Assembly: GCA_020064725.1 (NCBI GenBank)
Contig: JAGTWJ010000006.1
Location: forward strand, 1,116,001-1,180,000
Length of the DNA: 64,000 bases
Direction of reading: 5' to 3'
DNA from: Drechslerella dactyloides
Taxonomy: Eukaryota > Ascomycota > Orbiliomycetes > Orbiliales > Orbiliaceae
How positions within the stretch are numbered: position 1 is the stretch's first letter; every line of letters begins with the position of its first letter. The position numbers and the translations under genes are program-made. Of the stretch, positions 11,280-21,373 are shown in pieces. Under the pieces are notes generated by a model that saw nothing but the letters and a program-made list of their open reading frames with translations, did no database searches and was not told where the DNA came from.

Positions 11280-12085
11280 TCATAATGATGGCGCGACTTA
11301 GAGAAGCCATGGCCCCCAACTCGCAAGCCAAAGACTGACTTGCTTTAAAGGAATCTCTTGAATCTATCGCCACTTCTGGAAAGACTCTGGACGTCGGCCA
11401 CGACTATGTTGCTTGACCTACCGGTTCGGCAACTTCCACCTTCAGCCGTTCCTCAGGCAGATCTTCCCATTGGCTCCAACAGGCAAAGCGCACTGGGGCC
11501 CAAGCGACTACCCCTCCCAGGGCTGCACCTCGTGTGGGCCCAGAAGCCGACATGCTGCACCACAACCACCGCCATATTTCGTAAACGACTAGATTTCGTA
11601 CTAAACCGTGGCGGCGGCCACGAATGATATGACTATCGCAGATGCCAGGAACCCAATTGCTTAGTGCCCACGGCGAAAAAGCAGATGCTCAGGTAGCCAA
11701 GAGCGCCACTGGCACATTTACCATGACTTGCGTCCCAACAATCCACGCAACTGGCCAAATTTTCCTGGTGAGGTAGCGTGAGCTAGTAAGGTCCCGATGC
11801 AGCATGCAGTGTAGCTTGCAGTTGACAAGGCCAACTTTCGGCGCGAAAATGGCGAACAAAAGTAACCCACAGACGCGGGAATGTGGACTGCCTCGAGGAG
11901 TGCTACTATATAGAGGGCTGCCTTCCCCGTCCGCACTCCTATCCTTTCATTCCTTCTCCAGTGTGTGATAAGAGGTTGAGCTGCTTCCCTGCCTCCCTCC
12001 CGACCCCACTTTCGCTTTCATAGCTCGCGAGCGAGCGCGTACCCCCAACACACCTCCTGTTCCAATTCACCACAATTGTACAACT

Positions 12086-13744
12086 ATGACGGCGGGCAAT
12101 TCGGGCGACATTAGCGTCGCCCCTCACGAGGGCAGCATGGAGAAAGAGAAGGTCATCGGCGAGACCACAATCCAGGACATTGAGCTCGCGACAGGCGAGA
12201 AAATGTCGTGGCAGCAGAAGGCGATCCATGTTATCACCAAGTTTGGGAGGTTCATTGGCCCTGGTATTCTAATCTCTGTTGCATACATTGATCCGGACAA
12301 CTACCAGTCCAATGTATCGTCTGGCGCGCAGTTTGGGTATAGGCTGCTGGTCATGGTCTTGATTGGAAACATTATTGCTGCATTCCTCCAGGCAAGTCCA
12401 AATCGCTGGATATCTAAGATGATCTGGTAGCATGCGTAACTAATGCGTTCATGTCGACAGTCAATGTCTATCAAACTCGGCACTGTAACAGGTCTTGACC
12501 TCGCGCAGATGAACCGGGCGTCTTGTCCTTTCTGGCTCAACGTTTGTCTGTGGCTCCTCGCCGAAGCTTCCATCATCTGTACAGACGTTGGCTCCGTCAT
12601 TGGCTTCGCAATTGGCGTCAACCTACTGAACCCTGGCATCCCACTCCCTGCCGCCTGCGCCATCTCGCTTGCAGATACGCTCATCATCTTGTTTTTCTAC
12701 CAGCCGTGGGGCTCTCTCAAGTGGCTGCGAGCTTTCGAGTTCTTCATCGGCGCGTTCGTCTTCGCCACCGTCATCACCGTCGTATACTTGCTCGCCCTGA
12801 TCGATACAGACAATGCCCCGGCGGGTGAAGTCTTTCTCGGCTTCTTGCCTACTCGTACTGCCTTTGTCGGCGATGGCCTGCTCGAGACCTGTGGGGTCAT
12901 CGGCGGCACAATCATGCCACACACAATTTACTTGGGCTCCTCTCTCGTCCTGGCGCGCCTCCGTGACTTTGACGTGAAGACCAAGCACTACGAACCCCCA
13001 GAGGATACCGATCAGAAGGAAGCAACTGTCATCTATCGTCCATCTCTTGCAGCCATCAAATCCTGCATGCGGTACTCCATCGTCGAGCTGTGCTCCTCGC
13101 TGCTGATCATTGCCATCCTTGTCAACGGGGGAATTATGATCGTTGCTGCTGCCACATTTGCCGACAATGAAGACGACGTTGAAGACGCTGACCTTTTCGA
13201 CCTATTCGAGCTCTTCGCCGAAACAATCTCGCCTACCGCCGCCAAGCTCTTCGCCGTCGGCCTTATGCTCTCCTCGCTAGCCTGCGGCGTCGTCACGACC
13301 ATGGCGGGCCAGATGATCCTCGAAGGTGCGATGCAATGGCATATCGCCCCCTTCCTGCGGCGCCTCATAACCCGTTCCATCGCCATCGTGCCAGCAATTG
13401 CCATCGCCGCATCCGTTGGCAAGGATGGCCTTGCGACCACGCTGTACGCTTGCAATATCGTGCTGTCGGTCAACCTTATCTTCTCGTGCGGCCCGTTGCT
13501 GTGGTATGTCTGCCGCGACCAGTATATGAGCGTGGCCGTTGACGGCCCTTCAACGCAAGGTCATCCGGTTGCGGGAAAGAAGAAGCGACAGGCAGACAAT
13601 GAGCACGTTATGGAGGTGGAACATGTATCGTTAGCGAACGGCTGGATTGCGACGATCATCTCGGGGCTGATTATGCTCCTGTTAGTATTCTTGAATATCA
13701 CGTCGTGGACGCTGCTTGGGCTTGGCAAGATTGACGACTTGTAA
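12086..13744 (+). CDS. NRAMP-family divalent metal transporter
   Basis: Two exons: 12086-12391 and 12461-13744, 529 residues. The intron 12392-12460 begins GCAAGT and ends CGACAG. No GT donor keeps the conserved FLQSMSIKLGTVTGLDLAQ in frame, so this is a GC-AG intron. NRAMP (SMF-type) proteins carry Mn2+, Fe2+ and related ions into the cytosol by proton symport. The unwound helix-1 motif is DPDN at residues 69-72, where the family usually has DPGN. The helix-6 motif appears as GGTIMPHTIYLGS. About ten or eleven hydrophobic segments follow one another, interrupted by an acidic loop (FADNEDDVEDADLFD). The cytosolic N-terminus is polar, ending GEKMSWQQKAIHV. It stands alone, with long non-coding sequence on both sides. 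Confidence 0.93.
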
Positions 13745-16037
13745 GCCCGTGCCCGAGAACTTTGCTGCTATGGTTGGTGCGCATTTGATGCAGTTGATAC
13801 TTTCCCGTCCTTCTTGGCCCGCCCCATTTCCATTTTTTGGTGATCGCAACGATGATCTAATGGATCGATCCTCGTCGCGGTCATCAAAAACGAAATGGAG
13901 CAGGTCGACGGCAAGTGTACAATGCAACATAGTCAACGCGATTACCATGTGCAGTTGAGAAATTATGGGAAGAGGCGCAGTCCACATATTACGAATAGAT
14001 GAATGACATTTAAGCATTGCTAACGACATTTATTGGATTTTGAGTTTCTACGTCCATAGTGTAGTTTCCGGAATATCTTTAAGCATGCCCTAAACCTCCA
14101 AGCTAAATCAGCAAAGCAACCAAGCAAAAAAAATATCGTTGGGGAAGGGTCGGAATTCGTGAATAGCCTCGGTGCTCTCCCGGTATTTAGTAGAGAAAAC
14201 AGTATCCTAGAGAGCCAGGTTCTTGGAAGACGGGTTGAATATGAATACACAACCTAGTGAAATATCAAATGTAAACCCGTGGTGTCACCGTACTATCGCT
14301 TTCAATAAGTCATCAGGACGGCATGATATCTAACCGCTTTGATCCAGATATTTTTGGACTGGTCAGGCCTGGTTTAAGGTCAGTGTGTAAAACAGTATTA
14401 TTAAACTACCACGTGGCCACCCCATCAGGACACATTAATGCATTTGGCACGGGTTTAACGTTTTAGTAGAAGACTTAGCTAAAGGTCTTCCCCCACCTAA
14501 AAACAAAAACCAGAAGAAATCACAGGGACAAGGTGCTGCATGTTGGTGTAATAAGATGAGTCTTATTATGAGTACGTTGATCATCCTAAACTTATCTCAA
14601 GACATTCATTTACTGTGCACATGTGCTAATAACACTGAATAAGTTTTGTAGTACGGAGTTAACATAATAATAATTTGTATGGTAAATGATTGTCTCGTGA
14701 ACCAGACTGCCGTACCTTAACCGGCGAAGGTAAATGATGATTTTGAGATTTAAGATTCTAGAGCCAGGTAGCACAACAGCAAAGACAAATAAAATTAAAA
14801 TTATGGATTATGTAATAGAGTAAGCAAAACAGATTGAATAATAATATAACTTTCAAGCTGAGACGTTCGACAGTGGTGATGTGGTGGAGGTGGTGGAAAT
14901 AGTAAAAGTAGTAAAGATGGTGGAGGTGGTAGAGGTAGTGGAGATAGTGGAGGTAGTAGAGATGGTGGAGGTGGTAGATTGCTGGAAGCACGGTAAGGAA
15001 GCGATATCAACTTCATCGCGCCTCGTTTATAACATTATAACAATATAAACGAATAGAAAAATCAAATGAAAACAGCAGCAGTGCAGATGCATGAAAGGCT
15101 ATACACGAGTAGGTATTCCAACAATTATTTCGGTGTGCCGGCAGCTGCCTCGACCGATTCCTGACAATGTGATTTGAAAAATTTGGAACATGTTTCGGAC
15201 CCGGTTCTTCGTGTGCACATGAAGCACGATACATGACAATATTGAATCCATAAGCGAAAATGCTTATGACCAGATTGCGATTTTTGGGGTTGAAGAAGAG
15301 TCTTGCTTCCGGGGCAAGATTCTTGCAAGCACGAGAAATTAATAGGATATCCGAGACGCAGCATTAGTGGTCAACGATATGACAGGATTAACCTTCTTTC
15401 ATAATGGTAATGATGGTCCTAGGAAGCCGGAAGCTCAGCATATCGACGGGGTTTGACTTGAGATAGACCATAATTTTGTTTTTGTGAACCTCGATGTCGT
15501 GTGTTTTCGCCGCCCGGCCTTGCATCTGTAACTAAATGGCTGACAGCAAAAGTATGTTTTCGGGGTTTAGTTTATCTCTTGGTCCAAGTAATTCCTTGTG
15601 GTGAATCAGAATTCGAGCTCCTTTTGTCCCTAGGGATCTGAATTGGGTATGGGGGATATCATTCTCCAATGGTGGTGCAGATTGTCCAATGTGTGTGTTC
15701 CAGAAAATATTCATGAGAGATCCACGGCTATTGCTTTTGTGATTTCGGTGCACCATTGTTTTGGCGTTAGGTCGATACTGCAAAGACCAGATATTCCTTG
15801 CGTTGGTATCCTTGAATGGCTTATTTGGCAGATCACGGCCCTGATTCCGAAGTTTCCGAATCCATTGGCAATATATTCTTAGAATATCTTCAGAACGAGT
15901 TTTAGCTTGGTGACTGTTCTGGCCAGGAGTTGTCGACTATTCCTTGGAGGATTGGAAGAACCGGGTTGAAAGCCAAAGAGACCTTAATAGAATCCTTAGA
16001 ATTGGGTATAGCCATCCACATGAGTCTATTCTAATTG
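13745..16037. other. AT-rich intergenic region
   Basis: No supported gene over 2.3 kb. The sequence is rich in TA and short A/T runs, and frames are short. It contains the GGT/GTA trinucleotide-rich repeat listed separately. Confidence 0.5.
14872..14978. repeat. Degenerate GTG/GGA trinucleotide microsatellite
   Basis: About 107 bp made almost only of GTGGTGGAG, GTAGTAGAG and AGTGGAG variants. Frames on the minus strand through it (runs of His, Leu, Tyr) are products of the repeat and not genes. Confidence 0.85.
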
Positions 16038-16931
16038 TCAAGTCTCAGATACCATGTCGAGCCAATTGTCAAATTGTGAGAACTGTAGTGTAGCGGCCTC
16101 CTTATTCTCCAGGAAGCTATCACCGAACAGAAACGACAGGTCGAATAAGGTATCGGTATCGCAGGCACTCGATGGTAAGCTTTCTGTATCGCCAGGCGAG
16201 GGTAAATCATCGATTTTCAAGTCTGGTACTTGTACGGCCTCTTCATGGGATTGAGTTTCTGGTGAGAGTGTAGTTAGTTACGACAGTATGTGCGTATGTG
16301 CGTGATGTGATCCCGATAGAGATTCCCACTTTGGTTGGCATCGATGTTGGCTTTGTTCCTTTTCTCTTTTCGAGACCGAGAATACTTTCTAAATCCCCAT
16401 TTAGCTAGACGGGTCCTCAATTGGTCTTCGCTTTGTAAGATATCAGCAATGCCGACAATGAGATATACTGGAGGAGGTGTCATGAAAACCCACGGACCTG
16501 GCCTTGAGGCCTTGGTCTTTGAGCAGCTTTTGAATCTCCAGGACGGTATGGTCTGCGTGCCAGGCTTCGATTCGTTTTTTATACTTTTCCCACTCTTTTT
16601 CGCGGATTGGCGGAGCCAGTCTCCGGCGTTTCACTGGAGGGCCGGCGGGGTTCTCAAACACCACATTAAAGGATAGGTCGCACAACATAGAAGGCATCGC
16701 GTAAAGACCGCTGTCAACACCTACTAGCAGTTCGTGACTAGTATAAGGTTTATAGATTGATTTGACCTTTGTAAACCGGGCGGAAGGCTTTTTCGCGATC
16801 GCTTTACCGATTTGAGCGGTTTCGAGGACTAAACTTGCCCCCGATTGTAATAGGAGTGCGTAATCGACCTGAGTTGGAGCAAGTTGAGGGTGTATTAACG
16901 GAATAGCTAGGAACAATAAGTATAACTTCAT
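16038..16931 (-). CDS. Small Clr5-domain protein
   Basis: Three exons: 16931-16498, 16430-16330 and 16258-16038. The introns are 16497-16431 (GTCCGT...ACAAAG) and 16329-16259 (GTGGGA...CACCAG, with CTAAC branch), phases consistent. The Clr5 domain (PF14420) spans the first intron: APPIREKEWEKYKKRIEAW, then TVLEIQKLLKDQGLKA, then DQLRTRLAKWGFRKYSRSRK. Proteins with this N-terminal domain are abundant in filamentous ascomycetes; function is mostly unknown, though the namesake Clr5 acts in fission-yeast heterochromatin. In typical members the domain lies at the N-terminus, so a start at the ATG at 16697 (MPSMLCDLSFNVV, 173 residues) is as likely as 16931 (251 residues, MKLYLLFLAIPL). The C-terminal tail is acidic and short. 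The large C-terminal region of full-length Clr5 proteins is absent. Confidence 0.6.
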
Positions 16932-19754
16932 GGGGACTGTTGATTGGGAGCGCAATCGATCTCACGATTTATAGACAGGATCTATTCGGATGGAAGTGCT
17001 GGATCAATCTAGATCCAAATCAACGTCGACGTCGAATTAATTTCTGGATTGCTGGCTGGGATGTCTCCGATACAATTCCCGTTTTTTAGATGTGTATAGA
17101 ATGATAAATCAAACCCGTCCGATTCCATGGTTCGCGCTCGCGTTTTAACAGTTCTTGCGGGGCAGCTAGCCATCGGTAATGTCGCGGTACAAGTGGTGGA
17201 TATACCTCCTGCAGTCTCCAGGCTCCTTGTGTTCAAGCAGTTCAAGGTACCAGTACAGTGCTTCTCACTTTGCCTAATTTGGAACTACAGATTCGAATCT
17301 ATTTGGAAGTGCAACAGCGGCAATTTAAGGATTGTGTTGCGTGATCACTGAGAGAGAAGCGCGGCTATAAAACAGGGGAAGTTGAATGTTCAAGTCAACT
17401 TCTAGCTTCTACTTGCGATGACTTCTATGACACCAATGCTACTGATTCGAATGAGTATATAGAGCTCTTCAGCAATGTCTACACGCTTTTACATCGTTTC
17501 ACAAGTCCAGAAGCTGGACGCACAGTAGCGTTTTTTTACATCCTCTATCAAAAGTCTCGATAATTGCAGGTCTTCAGAGCTGGAGGCCCCAGTGTTCTGT
17601 TCATCATGGTAAGACATTCAAGTCGCTCTTCTTGCTTTCATAAATTGGGAATTATGATATAATATAAGATTTCTAGATGCAGTATAAGGTCACTCAAGTT
17701 GCAGTTCTCGATGAAGTGACCTTGCGGAAGCATCAAGCCCAATATACCTTTGCGGAATCCTTTAACAGAACCGGAACCACCTCAAAAGTGGCCGCCAAAG
17801 GAGGTATTGGTAGCTCTCTCGAGACAGAGACACTTGATTCAGAGGACACCGTTGCTGGAGCTGATGAAAACATATCGAATATGGGTACGAAATTCTTATT
17901 CTTTCATACGAATAATCTTTGAATGAAAAGCTCATTGACGGGGTCTGGCGTTTGGTGGAGGTAAGGATCAGAAGGCAAACTAGTACGGCAAACGCAAAAT
18001 CTTGATGGCGGGGAGAATGTGTCCATGCAGAAGAGATGGTCAATCCAAAGATTTCTTCAACAATCAGGTCGGGAGGAGCCTTGGTCACCGCTAAGTAAAA
18101 GGGCTTCGAAGTAGGCGTGGTCTTCAAGACAAAGCTGAGCCAAGCAAGGGGCGTCAGCTGCTGATCCGATACATATGCATGATGAGCTGTCTCACAAGTT
18201 GGACCGCGGTAATTTACCCGGCGAACTCAAGTGAGCGCGCATTTGCCATTCTGGCAAATGAGATATCCATCCCTTTTATAGTATATCTTTGGCTTGTCTA
18301 TGTAGCTAGATAATAGTTTCTGTCGAGTCGCTCGCCCGGCTAACTTTACTGGCCTTGTCTCAGCGAGGCCTTAAAGCTGTGGCTTTCTCGCTCTATGCAT
18401 ACTTGGTTTCGCATATTTTCTTTGTATTGCGGTGGGAAAAAAGGTGCTCTTGAGTCCATTATTGCCAGCCATAGAAGCATCACAGTTCGGCGTTAGATTC
18501 GTTCGTCTTTCAAGAATCACGTGTAATTTGTCTTGCAAGGCTAACCCCATACCACTCAGCCCCCAGTGACGTTGTCCCTTCGCATTGTACGATACGTAGT
18601 TAGTAAGGAATATCTAACACCTCGATTTCGAGAGACACACTAGTCTCAGGGCCCCTGGCGCTCTGACCTCCAGACTAGAGACGGACTACTTATGCATTAA
18701 TCGAATGACAGCATCCTCGAGACTAAGTCGAATGACCATGACCGGTTCGTCACAAAAGGGCATCCAATATGAAAGCGAAACAGGGATCTGATCAATCAGA
18801 AGCCAAGCCGCTGTGGGGGTTGCACAGCTAGTCTTTGTTTGTGGGCACCCTGGCGCTGTAACAGAGATGAACACTAATAGCCCGTTAACCGACCACAAAC
18901 GCGAGGTTGTACCAGATCAGAGCCGCAATGCAACAAACATAACCGGAGACTCTACAAGAACGGAATCGATCTGGTAAAAGTCGTTATTTAAATGTCCGAT
19001 ATATATATATATATATAACGCGAGCGGTTTTAGTATCGCTAACACTGCCGTTTGTCTTCCGGTATATTTGTGTCATATATAGTCAATGTATTCTTAGATT
19101 TGACTCGTAAGCTTAAGACAGACGCCTTCCACTTGATAAGTAGGTTCGTGAAATGGATTAGGACACAACTCTTTAAGTGAGCTATCGATATATCGCAATA
19201 GGAGCCGCAGAATTCATATACCATAGCCGTCATTCTCTAAGGGTGAAAGATTGCGACTGACATGTTTTCATGCGTACCTCGATTATCAGCCTCAATGCGT
19301 ATTTCACGATATTTCGACCATAGCTCTGCTAGCGTGATCTAACGTGTTCATATCTTGGATGATTGATGCAGCTTGGTGTTAGAAGATAAGGTAGGTTAAG
19401 TAGATGCGCAGCTCGAAACCGCAAGATATTGCCAGCCTACGATGAAGAGCTTGCACAGATATAGACCGGACCAGGCATGCAATATTGTTGAAGAACCATG
19501 AAAGCCACAAAAGCTGAGAGCAGTGATAAGTACATACACATAAGCGGAATGAAGAAGAGCAGAAATCGTAAACACATCCACGACACAGCTACCGTCGTGG
19601 ACATTCAATCAACCAGAATCCGTTTTTACCCCTTCTCTTATAAGAGATCCCGGACCAGAATTAACGGTTAGAACAGATATATCTTCCCATCGACGTGCTT
19701 TTCCTCTTGCATCCGCCATAGTATCTGCTAAGACGCCTGATATAGATGTCGCGC
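16932..19754. other. AT-rich intergenic region
   Basis: No supported gene in 2.8 kb. The frames at 17677-17922 and 17762-18127 overlap on opposite strands, lack domain similarity, and neither has convincing exon partners. A TA dinucleotide run lies at 18999-19017. Confidence 0.5.
18999..19017. repeat. (AT)n dinucleotide run
   Basis: Nineteen bases of perfect alternating AT in the gene-poor stretch upstream of SEC62's 3' end. Confidence 0.9.
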
Positions 19755-20872
19755 TTACTCATCAAAAACCTCCTCGACCCGCGGCTGCATACCGTGCTGG
19801 GTATGGACATGAGATTGCTGACCGGAAAAGTTCATCTGGACGTCGTTTGCGGAAGGCGTGGGGAGCATGCCGGGAGCGTTGACCTTGCCGGCCTGGCTGA
19901 CAGAGTGCTTTCTCTTCTTCTTCTTGCGCTTCTCCTCCTTTGTCTAGTAGAAAATGTGTATTAGCTCGGCCCGGTTGCATCGCTCTTAGGCTGGTAGACT
20001 ACAAGCTGGCTAGGCTGATGCATCTTGCCCCACACTACGAGCATGTCATCGGGAATGGGTATATGAGTTACTAACCTTTTCCCACGCCCAGACTGGTCGG
20101 AAGCTGTCGAAGAAGCCGACGTCCTCGAACAAATTGGGATATAGCCATAATCCTGGAGGAAGAACCACCATCGTCACCACAAACAAAATTAACCGGAATA
20201 TCGCCATAGCGAAGAACAGCCCCAACAGGCCCAGCATGCCCATGCTCAGATACCACACGCCAAGCCGCAAAACCGCCGGCCATAGCGGGAACATGACGAT
20301 ACCGAGCAGCAGGATCAGGACGCCAGTACCAATCAGCGTGCGTTTCCACTGAGGTCCTTCGTAGAACCAGACGTAATACATATCATCGTTGGCGGCCTGT
20401 TGCGGGACAATCTGCACGTTCCATTGACCCTTGATGCGCTTGGGTTTAGCGTGAGAGTGGTCGCCATGGTTTTCGGCTTGCGGTTCTATTTTTTGCACGC
20501 GCAGCGCCATCATATGGCGGGGTAGGAGGAGGAAAGCCATCTCGGCTTCTTGGCGGTTGGTGATCGGCGGCAGATTCGAGTTCTTCTTGGACTGGGCTTT
20601 GGCGTAGGCGGCGGATTCGAGGGCGCGGATGGCTCGTTTAACTGGACATGGTGACGATGTATGTTAGTATCGGTATAAGGTAGGCTATGTTGTACTGACA
20701 AGCGCGGGTGGACTAGCGGTGTATAAGTACCTTTGAACATGTCGACACGCTTGCCGCCCAGTATCGAGGTGCGCTGTTTGAGCTCGGAGTTCTTGAGGAA
20801 GTTGGCGACAGCGAGGGCCTCCGGTGTCGGGGGCGGAGGCCCCATCGGCTGGCCTGGGGGAGGACCAGACAT
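19755..20872 (-). CDS. SEC62: Sec62, ER protein-translocation subunit
   Basis: Three exons: 20872-20731, 20641-20076 and 19943-19755. Introns are 20730-20642 (GTACTT...TCCAG) and 20075-19944 (GTTAGT...CTACTAG), phases consistent, 298 residues. Sec62 is a membrane partner of Sec63 and the Sec61 channel in post-translational import into the ER. Start MSGPPPGQPMGPPPPTPEAL is followed by the conserved cytosolic helix FLKNSELKQRTSILGGKRVD and MFKVKRAIRAL. Two membrane segments follow the WFYEGPQWKRTLIGTG motif, separated by the short loop typical of the family. They end in GLWLYPNLFEDVGFFDSFRP. The tail is basic (EEKRKKKKRKHS) then polar. Sec62 is usually somewhat longer in related fungi, but all conserved parts are present. 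Confidence 0.94.
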
Positions 20873-21373
20873 TGTGGATGTTGGAAAGGACGGCGGTGTC
20901 TAGGACAGTGACGTGCGGATGAGGCGAGGCGAGGCAGCGGCGAGCAGACACGAGATGCCCGTGCCAACTATATCGACCTGGGGTAGCGGTGCCGTTGACT
21001 CCAATGCAGCGTTCTGGACTGGGCAAGGCGGAAAAGAGGAGAGAGGAGATGCGGATTTAGCCGGGTGAGTTCAGGCCAGAGTTGCTGTAAGTGATGCTGG
21101 TGGAAGGAGGAGCAGGCCTGGCGTGAAGATGAAGAAGAGAGAATGCATCCCACCTGCCCACAGCTTCTCGAAGTCGAGAGCCGAGTTGAGAACAAAGTGT
21201 TGTTATCAAGTCTGCGCGCCAAGCCTCGCTGTGGCGGCGCTGACGACACTGTGGCTGGTGCCCTATCACACGATACAAACCAGTACAAAGTATACGGGAT
21301 ACAAAGACGGACGGACCGTCTTGGGAAACCATCGATGATCGGATGTATATACGGCTATGCTACATGATACAGA

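Larger units (their letters stand above)
8530..12085. other. Long intergenic region, partly GC-rich, with short tandem repeats
   Basis: No gene is well supported across 3.5 kb. From 9415 to 9455 there is an imperfect CAAGCACCCCAGCGAG repeat, and from 9505 to 9560 a GTAGGCA/GCAGTAG repeat. From about 10.0 to 11.9 kb the base composition is richer in G+C than the flanks, and many 60-110-codon frames overlap on both strands. The one with protein-like content is listed separately (11052-11279). The last 150 bp before 12086 is the CT-rich leader of the NRAMP gene. Confidence 0.5.

Noticed and set aside
12523..13473. Other frames on both strands inside the NRAMP gene
   Set aside because: They are shadows of the high-GC third positions of the transporter coding frame.
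14757..15016. His/Leu/Tyr-repeat and Pro-rich frames on the minus strand
   Set aside because: They are translations of the GTG/GGA microsatellite.
17677..18127. Opposing frames of 81 and 121 codons
   Set aside because: They overlap on opposite strands in AT-rich DNA and show neither family similarity nor splice partners.
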